Of a DNA stretch of 12,057 nt, positions 1 to 7,666 are shown piece after piece. Position 1 is the first letter of the stretch. Each line of letters starts with the position of its first letter. The position numbers and the translations under genes were made by a program. Below the pieces are notes generated by a model. That model made no database searches and was not told where the DNA came from. It was given only the letters and a program-made list of their open reading frames with translations. This stretch comes from Minisyncoccota bacterium (GTDB lineage Bacteria > Patescibacteriota > Minisyncoccia > UBA6257 > 1-14-0-10-40-38): assembly GCA_020052135.1 (NCBI GenBank), contig JAGVPS010000019.1, forward strand, positions 1 through 12,057, given 5' to 3'.

Positions 1-420
1 AAAAACCATAAGATAACCATTCACGCATCAGAACTTCCCGATAAAATAAGTGAAACAAATGATGCCATTTTAAATCAAATCATCGGCTGCCTGCATGAGG
101 GTAAGTGTAATGACCAGTGTGCAGGCGCGTTCCGACTGACTCCCTCGGAGCTTCAATTTTATAGGAAAGCCAACCTTCCCGTGCCACAGATGTGCTTTAA
201 TTGTCGGCACATGGAGAGAGTACGCAGTCGGAATCCTTATACATTATGGGCGCGGACATGCGATTGTAAGGGTAATAATTCACAAAATGGCGTGTATAAA
301 AATATGACAGAACATTTTCATTCTGAGGGTTCATGCCCGAACCAATTCAAAACCTCCTATGCCCCCGATCGTCCAGAAATAGTGTATTGTGAGCAATGTT
401 ATCAAGCAGAGATTATATGA
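1..420 (+). CDS. Paralogue 1, multi-zinc cysteine-rich protein, C-terminal part only
   Basis: The frame is open from the first base to the TGA at 418-420, so this is the 3' end of a gene that begins outside the window. About 139 residues are visible. They form the C-terminal zinc module of the family: a first site with a cysteine-rich entry (G-C-L-H-E-G-K-C-N-D-Q-C), then A-F-R-L-T-P-S-E-L-Q-F-Y-R, then C-F-N-C-R; a second site beginning R-T-C-D-C-K-G, followed by a loop with H-F-H and C-P-N-Q-F, ending in S-Y-A-P-D-R-P-E-I-V-Y-C-E-Q-C-Y-Q. This is the long C-terminal form, shared with paralogues 3, 4, 5 and 6. A GTG at 181 could be read as a start but lies in the middle of the domain and is not one. 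The stop overlaps the next gene's start (ATGA, 417-420), suggesting translational coupling. Family membership is clear; function is unknown. Confidence 0.9.
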   Translation, partial: KNHKITIHASELPDKISETNDAILNQIIGCLHEGKCNDQCAGAFRLTPSELQFYRKANLPVPQMCFNCRHMERVRSRNPYTLWARTCDCKGNNSQNGVYKNMTEHFHSEGSCPNQFKTSYAPDRPEIVYCEQCYQAEII

Positions 421-2135
421 ATACTGAAACAAAAAATACTTCGACTAGCTCAGTATCTTCGATCTGTCAAAACTGTAAGCAATCGTTCACAATCGAGCCG
501 GACGACTTCACTTTCTACGAGGCTATGCATGTCCCGGCGCCGACATGGTGTCCGCAATGCCGCATGATTCGTCGGTTTGCTTGGCAAGGCTACAGGGTTT
601 TGTATAAGAGAAAATGCGACAAAAGCGGGGATATGGTTATCTCTACTATCCATCCAAACTCCCCTCACAAAGTATATCGACAGGACATTTGGTGGTCTGA
701 TGCATGGGATCCAAAAAGTTATGGCAGAGATTACGATTTCTCTCGGCCATTTTTCGAGCAATTTCGAGAACTTTTCCGCGAAGTTCCTCTTCCGTCATTA
801 ATGACGGAATATTCACGTTTAATAAACAGCGAATATTCAAATGCAGCTACTGATCTCAAGAATTGTTACTTATGTTTCCGTACCACAAAAGGCGAAGATA
901 GCGCTTATCTGAATGTCATTGTAGATGCTCGAAATTCATTCGACATTTCATATTCAAATTTTATTGAGCTTTCCTATAACTCGATTGGGCTGCAAAAATG
1001 CTACCAGACTTTTTATTCGCAAGACTGCGAAAATTGTCATGACATTTGGTTTTCAAAAGATTTGGCCGGCTGTTCAAATTGCATCGGATGCGTAAACTTG
1101 CGGAACAAAAATTACTATATCTTCAATCAGCCATATACGCCGGAAGCATATGAGGCAGAAAAGAAAAAATTAGGATTCGGTTCAGCAGCGTTCGTGAAGG
1201 AATTTTCGGAGAAAGTTGGAACATTCATAAAATCACAGCCGAAGCGATTCATGCATGGTTCAAAAAATACTGACGTAACGGGGGACTATATTTATAATTC
1301 GAAAAATGTCCATGATTCCTTCATGACGCGAAACGCAGAGAACGTGCGGTATTCGCAATTTTTAAAAGTTGGTCCTACGGCAAATTGTTATGACTATTCA
1401 GTTTTCAGCGACGGTGCGGAGTGGGTATATGACTCTTGCTGGGTAGGTTTAAATATCAATAATGTGCGTTTCAGCGTATGGGATTATAGATGTCATGATA
1501 TCGAATATTGCTTTGGGTGCATGAGTTCAGGAAATTTATTCGGATGCGTAGGAATCCGGAGCGGAGAATACTGCATTTTGAATAAGCAGTATTCGAAAGA
1601 AGAGTATGAAAAGCTGGTAAAGCTTATTAAAGAGCAGATGACTGAGATGCCGTATAAAGATTCCTTGGGGAGAATGTATGGTTATGGAGAGCTATTTCCA
1701 AATGAACTCTGTCCCTGGACGTACAATGAGACGTATGCGGACACGCTGCAGCCTTTATCAAAAAATGATGCAATAAAGAGTGGATTCTCTTGGAGGGATC
1801 CAGATGTTCATGAGTACCAACCTGCAACGGCAACGCTCCCTGATCATATTAAGGATATTACTGATGATATATTAAAAGATATTTTAAAATGCGAAAGCTG
1901 CGGAAAGAATTATCGTCTTATTGAAAAAGAACTTGGTTTTTATCGGCGCTTTCAAATCGCGGCTCCGCGAACTTGCCCGATGTGTCGTGATCGCGACCGA
2001 ATACATCAATTAAGCCCTATAGCTTTGTATGATCGCACCTGCTCAAAATGTGGTAACGCGATTCAAACCTCGTACGCACCTGATAGGCCAGAAATTGTGT
2101 ACTGCGAGGCATGTTACCAGGCAGAAGTAGCGTAA
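417..2135 (+). CDS. Paralogue 2, multi-zinc cysteine-rich protein (short C-terminal form)
   Basis: A 572-residue protein of unknown function. I chose the ATG at 417, in the ATGA overlap with paralogue 1, because it gives M-N-T-E-T-K-N, matching other family starts; an in-frame ATG at 396 would add seven residues encoded by the end of paralogue 1. The N-terminal zinc site has Cys17, Cys20, Cys45 and Cys48 around F-T-I-E-P-D-D-F-T-F-Y, resembling the Pfam zf-trcl zinc-ribbon type (recognised from memory, not searched). The second N-terminal site is degenerate: only Cys67 remains, the others being Ser70, Arg88 and Ile91. A W-W-S-D / Y-G-R-D-Y-D-F linker follows, then two central repeats ending C-I-G-C-V-N-L-R-N-K and F-G-C-V-G-I-R. 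The C-terminal module is the short form (C-E-S-C, C-P-M-C-R, C-S-K-C-G, Y-C-E-A-C) without an H-x-H loop. No signal peptide or membrane segment is apparent, so it is probably cytoplasmic. Confidence 0.93.
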   Translation: MNTETKNTSTSSVSSICQNCKQSFTIEPDDFTFYEAMHVPAPTWCPQCRMIRRFAWQGYRVLYKRKCDKSGDMVISTIHPNSPHKVYRQDIWWSDAWDPKSYGRDYDFSRPFFEQFRELFREVPLPSLMTEYSRLINSEYSNAATDLKNCYLCFRTTKGEDSAYLNVIVDARNSFDISYSNFIELSYNSIGLQKCYQTFYSQDCENCHDIWFSKDLAGCSNCIGCVNLRNKNYYIFNQPYTPEAYEAEKKKLGFGSAAFVKEFSEKVGTFIKSQPKRFMHGSKNTDVTGDYIYNSKNVHDSFMTRNAENVRYSQFLKVGPTANCYDYSVFSDGAEWVYDSCWVGLNINNVRFSVWDYRCHDIEYCFGCMSSGNLFGCVGIRSGEYCILNKQYSKEEYEKLVKLIKEQMTEMPYKDSLGRMYGYGELFPNELCPWTYNETYADTLQPLSKNDAIKSGFSWRDPDVHEYQPATATLPDHIKDITDDILKDILKCESCGKNYRLIEKELGFYRRFQIAAPRTCPMCRDRDRIHQLSPIALYDRTCSKCGNAIQTSYAPDRPEIVYCEACYQAEVA

Positions 2136-2158
2136 GTAGAAATCGATAATAAAGCGAC

Positions 2159-3916
2159 ATGGAAGCACAAACAAAGAATTGCCAAAATTGTAAAAAAGAC
2201 TTTACCATTGAACCGGACGACTTCACTTTCTACGAGAAGATTAAAGTACCTCCACCAACGCTCTGCTCGCAGTGCCGTTATATTCGGCGGCTTTTGGATC
2301 GCAATGAATGGAGTTTGTACCGCAGGAAGTGTGATTTTACGGGAGAAAATATCGTTTCCATCTATCGTCCTGACGCACCGTTCCCCGTTTATAAGCAAGA
2401 TATTTGGAAAAGCGATACGTGGGATCCACTGTCGTATGGGCGGGATTTTGATTTTAGTCGTCCGTTTTTTGAACAATATGATGAAATGCGGCGCACCATC
2501 CCGCATCTCGCGCTTGTAGCATTCGATAGCGTGAATTCGGAGTACAGCAACCAATCACAATACAACAAAGATTGCTACATGGTTTCTGCGAGCGGCAGTA
2601 GCGAGAAGTGCATGTACGGGAACTGGTATCAAGATAACTGTTATTTCTCGGCAGACTGCTCAATTCTCGGCAAAAGCGAATTCTGCTATGAATGCATGAA
2701 TTGTTGGAGGTGTTCTTCGTGCAGGTGGTGCGAGGATTGTTTTGATTGCGTATCAGTTAGTTTTTCAAGTGACTGTCATGGTTGCATCAACTGTTTTGGA
2801 TGCGTGGGGATGCGCAATAAACAATATTGTTGGTTTAACGAACAACTTTCCAAAGAGGAATATGAAAAACGGCTGAACAGCTTTGATGGGAGCAGGAATG
2901 CTGTGGCAGAGATGTTCAGGAAGAAGCAGGAGCTCATACAAGGTTTGCCGCGAAAGTATTATCATGGCACGAAAATATTTTCTTCAACCGGCGATTATAT
3001 AAAGAATATCGAGAACTCCCGTTTGAATTTTAACTGCAACGACAACAAAGACACGGCATATATGCAGGACGCAGGACTTACGACCGATAGTCTGGATATT
3101 ACCGAGGTTCTTACTATTGAACGTTGTTACGAATTACAAGGAGTAGCAACGGCTACCCGTTGTATGGTATTGAGGAGCTCTTGGGTTATGACTGATTGTT
3201 ATTATTGCGACATGTCTTTTTCGCTGAGCGATTGTTTCGGCTGTTTTGGCCTCCGTCAAAAACAATACTGCATTTTGAATAAAGCGTACGCTAAAGAAGA
3301 ATATGGATTCTTGAAAGCAAAGATTATCGAACACATGAAGAAAACAGGAGAATGGGGAAATTACTTCCCTGAAAAATTTTCTCCGTTTGGATACAACGAG
3401 TCGGTGGCGCAGATATATTTCCCGCTCACCAAAGAAGAGGCGTTAAAAAAAGGATACACGTGGTATGACAGAAAAGAAGAGCGTAATTATAAGCCAACCA
3501 TGGAGACGGGCGCTATTCCTCAAAGGATAGCCGATACACCCGACTCCATAACTGAAGAAGTAATTCAATGTGTGTCTCAGCTGACTGAAGAAGGAAAGCG
3601 TTTGCATGAGGAATGCACAACTGCATTTCGTATGACTCCTCTCGAACTTGGTTTGTATAGGAAGCTCGGCGTTCCGATACCCTCAAAGTGTTTTCCGTGT
3701 CGCCGCACTGATCGGTTTGCCCTTAGAAATCCTCGGAAGTTATGGCATCGGAAGTGTAATTGTGCCGGAAAAACTTCAGTGAACACTACTTATATCAACA
3801 GAGGGTCCCATTTTCATGGTGAGGCGCGCTGCCCTAATGAATTCGATACGAGCTATGCGCCCGATCGCAAAGAAATCGTCTACTGTGAAACTTGTTATCA
3901 ACAAGAAACTGTATGA
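2159..3916 (+). CDS. Paralogue 3, multi-zinc cysteine-rich protein with a long CxxC run
   Basis: A 585-residue family member starting 23 bases after paralogue 2. No Shine-Dalgarno sequence precedes the ATG. The first N-terminal zinc site is intact (Cys8, Cys11, Cys36, Cys39). The second has lost three of four ligands in the same way as paralogue 2 (C-D-F-T, then V-Y-K-Q-D-I). The first central repeat is unusual: residues 176-197 hold eight cysteines exactly three residues apart, followed by further C-x2-C pairs before C-F-G-C-V-G-M-R-N-K at about 212-220. The second repeat ends D-C-F-G-C-F-G-L-R-Q-K at about 358-368. The C-terminal module is the long form: C-F-P-C-R, R-K-C-N-C-A-G, H-F-H, C-P-N-E-F, then Y-A-P-D-R-K-E-I-V-Y-C-E-T-C. 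Its first C-terminal site is atypical, with C-V-S-Q and a later E-E-C-T-T-A-F. The TGA overlaps the start of paralogue 4. The cysteine run could bind clustered metal or be structural; this is not resolved here. Confidence 0.93.
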   Translation: MEAQTKNCQNCKKDFTIEPDDFTFYEKIKVPPPTLCSQCRYIRRLLDRNEWSLYRRKCDFTGENIVSIYRPDAPFPVYKQDIWKSDTWDPLSYGRDFDFSRPFFEQYDEMRRTIPHLALVAFDSVNSEYSNQSQYNKDCYMVSASGSSEKCMYGNWYQDNCYFSADCSILGKSEFCYECMNCWRCSSCRWCEDCFDCVSVSFSSDCHGCINCFGCVGMRNKQYCWFNEQLSKEEYEKRLNSFDGSRNAVAEMFRKKQELIQGLPRKYYHGTKIFSSTGDYIKNIENSRLNFNCNDNKDTAYMQDAGLTTDSLDITEVLTIERCYELQGVATATRCMVLRSSWVMTDCYYCDMSFSLSDCFGCFGLRQKQYCILNKAYAKEEYGFLKAKIIEHMKKTGEWGNYFPEKFSPFGYNESVAQIYFPLTKEEALKKGYTWYDRKEERNYKPTMETGAIPQRIADTPDSITEEVIQCVSQLTEEGKRLHEECTTAFRMTPLELGLYRKLGVPIPSKCFPCRRTDRFALRNPRKLWHRKCNCAGKTSVNTTYINRGSHFHGEARCPNEFDTSYAPDRKEIVYCETCYQQETV

Positions 3917-5643
3917 GCACGGAAACTAAAAACTGTGCGCGATGCAAAAATAATTTCGCCCTCGATGACGACGACCTGACTTTCTATAAAAAAATAGAGG
4001 TTCCGTCGCCAAAACTTTGCCCCGTTTGCCGGCGTCAGCGGCGCATGACGTGGCGGAACGATCTTACGTTTTATAACCGAACGTGCGACTCTTGCAAGCG
4101 GGGCATTATATCCATTTATTCTCCCGATAAACCGATGACCGTGTATTGTCAGAAATGTTGGTGGTCGGATTCATGGGATGCAAAAAGCTACGGGCGTGAC
4201 ATAGATTTCTCACGTCCATTCTTTGAGCAGTTTCGAGAACTCTTGAATGAAGTGCCTCTTATGAGTATGGTGAACGATGATGGGATCGGAAGCGTTAATT
4301 GCGAATATACGCAGAATGTCTCATTTGCAAAGAACTGCTACATGGGAGCCATGTCATGGAAGAATGAAGATTGCTATTACTTTTTTGAAATATCGGGACC
4401 GGAAGCTAAAGATATCGTAGATGGTCTCGATATCTTTCAAAATTGCCAGACTATTTATGAAAGCATTTTTTTAGAAAGCTGTTTCAAATGCCGAAATTGC
4501 TACTACGCATCGTCATTAGTGGAATGCCTGTTTTGCTATGACTGCCACGGTTCAAATAATTGTTTCATGTCTTATGGCTTGAGAAATAAGAGTTACTATT
4601 TCAAAAATAGGCCTTACAGCAAGGAAGAATATCACAAAATTATAGAGAGTTATCACCTTGATACGTGGAGCGGAGTACAACGTGCAGAAAAAGAATTCCG
4701 AGAATTTATCAAACAATACCCACACCGTTTTGCCCATATCCGCAACTCCGTGCATTGTACCGGTGATGCGCTTTTCAATTGCAAAAACTCAACATACACG
4801 TTCAATGCCCGGGGGAACGAAGATACGAAATATTTTGAATCAGGAAATGTTTTGAAAGATTGTTATGATCTTTGTACGGGCGGGGAGACTTCGCAGTCAT
4901 ATGAAGGGCTCACGCCCGACATGGATTACCGGGCGCTCTTCACTATTTTCACGTGGAAAAGCCAGGAGACTACCTACTGCCAGGACTGCCATTCTTCAAA
5001 GCACCTCTTTGGATGCGTAGGCCTTAAAAAAGGAGAGTATTGCATATTGAACAAATTGTACGATAAGGCAACATACAAGGCACTTCGTGAGAAACTTATC
5101 GCTCATATGAAAAAAACGGGGGAATACGGAGAGTTTTTCCCCTCACATCTTTCTAATTTTGGCTACAACGAAACTTCTGCTCAATTTTATTTTCCACTTA
5201 TCAGGGAACAGGCCATTGCTCAAGGCTTCAAGTGGCAGGATAAGGTGCAATTCACGACCGGAAAGGAAACCAAAACATTAGATACCGTTCCTGACTCTAT
5301 ACGAGATATTTCGGACACAGTTCTAGATGATATATTTGCATGCATAACCTGCTCGAGAAACTTCAGAATTGTTCCTGAAGAGTTGAAATTTTATCGCAAA
5401 ATGGATATTCCTTTGCCGCGGCAATGTTTCTTCTGTCGGAATCAGGCACGCATTAAATTCAAGAATCCGTATACCCTCTGGCATCGTCAATGCGATTGTA
5501 ATAACGGTAACAATATTTATCAAAACACCACTACTCATTTTCACGCCTCAGTTCGTTGCCTAAATGAATTTGAGACGACATATTCGCCCGAACGACCGGA
5601 AATAGTGTATTGCGAAGCCTGTTACCAAAGTGAAATAATATAA
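3913..5643 (+). CDS. Paralogue 4, multi-zinc cysteine-rich protein, all terminal zinc sites present
   Basis: A 576-residue family member. The ATG at 3913 overlaps the TGA of paralogue 3 (ATGA) and yields M-S-T-E-T-K-N-C, matching the family; an in-frame ATG at 3892 lies inside the previous gene and is disfavoured. Both N-terminal sites are complete: Cys8, Cys11, Cys36, Cys39, then Cys58, Cys61, Cys79, Cys82, followed by W-W-S-D-S-W-D and Y-G-R-D-I-D-F-S-R-P-F-F-E-Q-F. The end of the first central repeat has C-F-M-S-Y-G-L-R-N-K instead of F-G-C, while the second keeps H-L-F-G-C-V-G-L-K-K. The C-terminal module is the long form: C-I-T-C, C-F-F-C-R, R-Q-C-D-C, H-F-H, C-L-N-E-F, then Y-S-P-E-R-P-E-I-V-Y-C-E-A-C. 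The N-terminal Y-S-P-D-K-P-M-T-V-Y-C-Q-K-C and this C-terminal segment are plainly related. Function is unknown. Confidence 0.94.
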   Translation: MSTETKNCARCKNNFALDDDDLTFYKKIEVPSPKLCPVCRRQRRMTWRNDLTFYNRTCDSCKRGIISIYSPDKPMTVYCQKCWWSDSWDAKSYGRDIDFSRPFFEQFRELLNEVPLMSMVNDDGIGSVNCEYTQNVSFAKNCYMGAMSWKNEDCYYFFEISGPEAKDIVDGLDIFQNCQTIYESIFLESCFKCRNCYYASSLVECLFCYDCHGSNNCFMSYGLRNKSYYFKNRPYSKEEYHKIIESYHLDTWSGVQRAEKEFREFIKQYPHRFAHIRNSVHCTGDALFNCKNSTYTFNARGNEDTKYFESGNVLKDCYDLCTGGETSQSYEGLTPDMDYRALFTIFTWKSQETTYCQDCHSSKHLFGCVGLKKGEYCILNKLYDKATYKALREKLIAHMKKTGEYGEFFPSHLSNFGYNETSAQFYFPLIREQAIAQGFKWQDKVQFTTGKETKTLDTVPDSIRDISDTVLDDIFACITCSRNFRIVPEELKFYRKMDIPLPRQCFFCRNQARIKFKNPYTLWHRQCDCNNGNNIYQNTTTHFHASVRCLNEFETTYSPERPEIVYCEACYQSEII

Positions 5644-5655
5644 AAACAGGCAAAA

Positions 5656-5714
5656 TCCCGCCGAAGCTCTTAGCGAAGGAGGATGAAGCCTGTTACCAGG
5701 CAGAAGTCGTATAA
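5656..5714 (+). repeat. Spacer repeat copy 1: GC-rich element fused to a paralogue tail
   Basis: The element begins TCCCGCCGAAGC and runs to GCGAAGGAGGAT at 5684. It is joined directly to 5685-5714, which reads in frame as E-A-C-Y-Q-A-E-V-V-stop, the last nine codons of a family gene. The tail is not a copy of the adjacent gene's end (paralogue 4 ends E-A-C-Y-Q-S-E-I-I), so it comes from another copy. The inner sequence forms only an imperfect hairpin here (a C-A mismatch near the base). Seven bases upstream (AACAGGC, 5645-5651) are complementary to GCCTGTT (5688-5694) in the tail, which could close a larger stem around the element. The AAGGAGG stretch looks like a Shine-Dalgarno sequence but is followed immediately by ATG and only a short reading frame. 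Confidence 0.85.
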
Positions 5715-5729
5715 ATAGCCAATAGGGTT

Positions 5730-5748
5730 TAGCCACTAGCCACTAGTT
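5730..5748 (+). repeat. Short tandem heptamer TAGCCAC before paralogue 5
   Basis: Two perfect copies of TAGCCAC (5730-5736, 5737-5743) are followed by a partial third (TAGTT) ending directly at the ATG of paralogue 5. A TAGCCA also occurs at 5716-5721. A related ACTAGC-GAT-TAG stretch sits just before the kinase start (9520-9531). It occupies the place where a ribosome binding site would be, and no Shine-Dalgarno sequence is present. It may be a small dispersed repeat; its role is unknown. Confidence 0.6.
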
Positions 5749-7530
5749 ATGAATTCAGAAAACCGACAATGTCAGAATTGTAAAAAGGACTTTACTATCG
5801 AGCCGGACGATTTTGGATTCTATGAAAAAATAAAAGTCCCGGCGCCGACGTTTTGTCCGGGATGCCGAATCCAGCGGCGTTTTGCATGGAGAAATGAGCG
5901 GAGTCTCTATAAAGTAAAATGCGAAAATTGCAAAAAAGACATTTTTTCCGGCTATCCGGCTTCCAGTACCTTTCCCATATTCTGCCAAGAGTGTTGGTTC
6001 TCTGATGCGTGGGATCCGATGCAGTATGGCAGAGAGTATGATTTCTCAAAATCGTTTTTTGCCCAGTTTAAGGAATTGCTAAACACCGTTCCGCGCCTCA
6101 GCTTGTATCAGATCAGGTGCGTTAATTCTCCCTACTCGAATATCGTTCGTGACGCGAAAGACTGCTATCTTTCTTTTTCGCTTGTGGGCGGAGAGGAAAT
6201 ATTTTACTCAAAAAATATTGATCACTCCCGCCAACTGTTTGATTGCTTAAATGTTTCTGATTCGGAGCAATGCTCATGGAATATTTACGATGCGAATAAT
6301 TTTAACGTTCACTACTCTTTAAGAGTTCGTTCATGCCTTGATTCGCTGTTTCTCTTTGATTGCCATAACGCGAGAAACTGCTTTATGAGCTCTAATATCA
6401 GGAACGGCGAGTTTATTTTCAGAAATAAGCAACTACGCAAAGATGAGTATGAGACTGAAATAAAAAAGATACAGACGGGAAGCTGGATTGAGCTAGAAAA
6501 GCTCAAGGAAGAATTTCGTGAGTTGAAAATGCGTGTTTTGCATAAGTATGCCGACATCGTAAAATCCGCTAACTCCACCGGCGATGCATTGGCGAATGTA
6601 AAAAATGCCAAAGCCTGTTTTGAGGCCTACGATCTTGAGGATGTTCGCTATGGACAGCGAGTTGTACGCCTCAAGGACGCTATGGATGTGAGTAATACGG
6701 GTGTTGGCTCCGAATTGATGTATGAGTATGTGAGCGGCGGGGAAGGGGAGCAAAATCTTAAGTTTTCACTTGCCTCGTACGGAGCCATCCATGACTCAAG
6801 CTACACCGGCTGGTGCAAGAGCTCATCCAATCTTTTTGGTTGTCTAGGCATTCGCGATAAACAGTATTGTATTTTTAACAGACAGTACTCAAAAGAAGCC
6901 TATGAAGAATTCATCCCGCGCATCGTGAAGCATATGAATGATATGCCGTATGATAATCGCGGGTGCGTGTATCGGTATGGAGAGTTTTTCCCCACGGAAA
7001 TGAGTCCGTTTCCGTATAATGACAGTCTGGCTCAAGAATATTTCCCGTTATCAAAAGACGAAATTATTTCCAAAGGATTCGTATGGCGCGAGCCTGATGA
7101 GAAAAATCCAAAGATTGATATAGAATCTGGGAACTTAATGGATGCTATTCAAGAAATTCCAGACGATATTCTTCAGAAAACAATTGGGTGCGCACATGGC
7201 GGAAAATGTTTGGATCAATGCACGCGTGCGTTTCGAGTTGTGTCGCGCGAGCTTGAATTTTATCGGACGCATCATTTCCCGTTGCCACGGCTTTGCCCAA
7301 ATTGCCGGCATTACGAGCGGCTGAGGCAGAAGAATCCCTGGAAACTCTGGCACCGTCAATGCATGTGTGATCCTTCGGCAAGCTCAGGACAAGCTACAAG
7401 TTATAAAAATACTGTAAAGCATCCGCATCACGAGAGCGGTCAGTGTCCGAATGAGTTTGAAACCTCCTATGCCCCCGACCGACCGGAAATAGTGTATTGC
7501 GAGACTTGCTACCAAAGTGAGGTAGTATAA
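5749..7530 (+). CDS. Paralogue 5, multi-zinc cysteine-rich protein with an in-frame repeat insertion
   Basis: The longest complete family member, 593 residues, starting M-N-S-E-N-R-Q-C. Both N-terminal zinc sites are complete (Cys8, Cys11, Cys36, Cys39; Cys58, Cys61, Cys79, Cys82), followed by W-F-S-D-A-W-D and Y-G-R-E-Y-D-F. The first central repeat is poor in cysteine and ends C-F-M-S-S-N-I-R-N-G; the second ends N-L-F-G-C-L-G-I-R-D-K. The C-terminal module is the long form, with a cysteine-rich entry like that of paralogue 1 (G-C-A-H-G-G-K-C-L-D-Q-C), then C-P-N-C-R, R-Q-C-M-C, an H-P-H-H loop in place of H-F-H, C-P-N-E-F and the common ending. Residues 542-549 (P-S-A-S-S-G-Q-A), in the loop after C-M-C, derive from a dispersed nucleotide repeat and have no counterpart in the paralogues. 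The spacing from the previous stop is 105 bases, so independent expression is possible. Function is unknown. Confidence 0.94.
   Translation: MNSENRQCQNCKKDFTIEPDDFGFYEKIKVPAPTFCPGCRIQRRFAWRNERSLYKVKCENCKKDIFSGYPASSTFPIFCQECWFSDAWDPMQYGREYDFSKSFFAQFKELLNTVPRLSLYQIRCVNSPYSNIVRDAKDCYLSFSLVGGEEIFYSKNIDHSRQLFDCLNVSDSEQCSWNIYDANNFNVHYSLRVRSCLDSLFLFDCHNARNCFMSSNIRNGEFIFRNKQLRKDEYETEIKKIQTGSWIELEKLKEEFRELKMRVLHKYADIVKSANSTGDALANVKNAKACFEAYDLEDVRYGQRVVRLKDAMDVSNTGVGSELMYEYVSGGEGEQNLKFSLASYGAIHDSSYTGWCKSSSNLFGCLGIRDKQYCIFNRQYSKEAYEEFIPRIVKHMNDMPYDNRGCVYRYGEFFPTEMSPFPYNDSLAQEYFPLSKDEIISKGFVWREPDEKNPKIDIESGNLMDAIQEIPDDILQKTIGCAHGGKCLDQCTRAFRVVSRELEFYRTHHFPLPRLCPNCRHYERLRQKNPWKLWHRQCMCDPSASSGQATSYKNTVKHPHHESGQCPNEFETSYAPDRPEIVYCETCYQSEVV
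7372..7394 (+). repeat. Small dispersed repeat inserted in frame in paralogue 5
   Basis: The 23 bases CCTTCGGCAAGC followed by TCAGGACAAGC encode P-S-A-S-S-G-Q-A within the variable loop of the C-terminal zinc module. I recognise this sequence and its peptide from memory as a widely dispersed short repeat in Candidate Phyla Radiation and some other environmental bacterial genomes, found both between and inside genes. The aligned loops of paralogues 1, 3, 4 and 6 lack it. Its insertion keeps the reading frame and does not touch the metal ligands on either side (C-M-C before, H-P-H-H after). Confidence 0.65.
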
Positions 7531-7543
7531 AAGCAAGTCGAAG

Positions 7544-7602
7544 TCCCGCCGAAGCCTTTGGCGAAGGAGGATGAAAGTTGCTACCAAAAAGAGGTGATAT
7601 AA
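7544..7602 (+). repeat. Spacer repeat copy 2: GC-rich hairpin fused to a paralogue tail
   Basis: This is the same element as at 5656-5714. Here the core CGCCGAAGCCTTTGGCG (7547-7563) forms the best hairpin of the three copies: seven pairs including one G-T pair around a three-base loop, with a further TCC/GGA outer pairing. From 7573 the sequence reads E-S-C-Y-Q-K-E-V-I-stop, a paralogue ending not matched by any intact gene in the window (paralogue 5 ends E-T-C-Y-Q-S-E-V-V). It begins 13 bases after the paralogue 5 stop. There is no run of T after the hairpin, so it is not a classical intrinsic terminator. Confidence 0.85.
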
Positions 7603-7605
7603 ACA

Positions 7606-7643
7606 ACATCATCCTTAAAAACTCCAGTTTTTAAGGATGATGT
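7606..7643. promoter_or_regulatory. 38-base near-perfect palindrome upstream of paralogue 6
   Basis: Two 18-base arms (ACATCATCCTTAAAAACT and its exact reverse complement) flank a central CC. Only these two central bases break the symmetry. The structure is AT-rich. Its right end runs into the extended -10 element at 7643-7653, so it covers the region where a -35 box would lie. It could be an operator for a dimeric repressor, a bidirectional terminator for the preceding genes (each arm holds a five-base A or T run, but no T tract follows), or an RNA hairpin. The sequence alone does not choose between these. Confidence 0.7.
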
Positions 7644-7653
7644 GTGGTATAAC
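7643..7653 (+). promoter_or_regulatory. Extended -10 promoter for paralogue 6
   Basis: TGTGGTATAAC matches the extended -10 form TGTGGTATAAT that I associate with strong promoters in Parcubacteria. The hexamer TATAAC spans 7648-7653. No good -35 hexamer is present at the usual distance; that region lies inside the palindrome. Transcription would start near 7660, leaving a leader of only about seven bases before the ATG at 7667, so the message would be nearly leaderless. This supports choosing the ATG at 7667. Confidence 0.6.
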
Positions 7654-7666
7654 TCGAACCAAAAGC

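Noticed and set aside
396..416. ATG at 396 as start of paralogue 2 (and likewise 3892 for paralogue 4)
   Set aside because: The added residues are encoded by the previous gene's conserved tail in another frame; the ATGA start gives the conserved family N-terminus.
181..420. A separate small gene of 79 codons starting at GTG 181
   Set aside because: The same frame is open back to base 1 and carries the upstream half of the zinc module, so this is only the end of a longer gene.
2114..2554. Minus-strand frame of 146 codons over paralogue 3, and other minus-strand frames in the array
   Set aside because: They lie opposite strongly conserved coding sequence, show no recognisable domain, and recur at equivalent places because the paralogues are related.
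2684..2749. Polyferredoxin or 4Fe-4S protein call for paralogue 3
   Set aside because: The run is continuous CxxC without the C-x2-C-x2-C-x3-C-P ferredoxin signature, and the rest of the protein matches zinc-ribbon paralogues.
5677..5718. Short peptide gene behind AAGGAGG in the spacer repeats
   Set aside because: No distance between AAGGAGG and ATG, the frames differ between copies, and the other frame clearly encodes a paralogue tail remnant.
7637..7666. ATG at 7637 as start of paralogue 6
   Set aside because: The ten added residues come from the palindrome and promoter, and the predicted transcript would begin after this codon.
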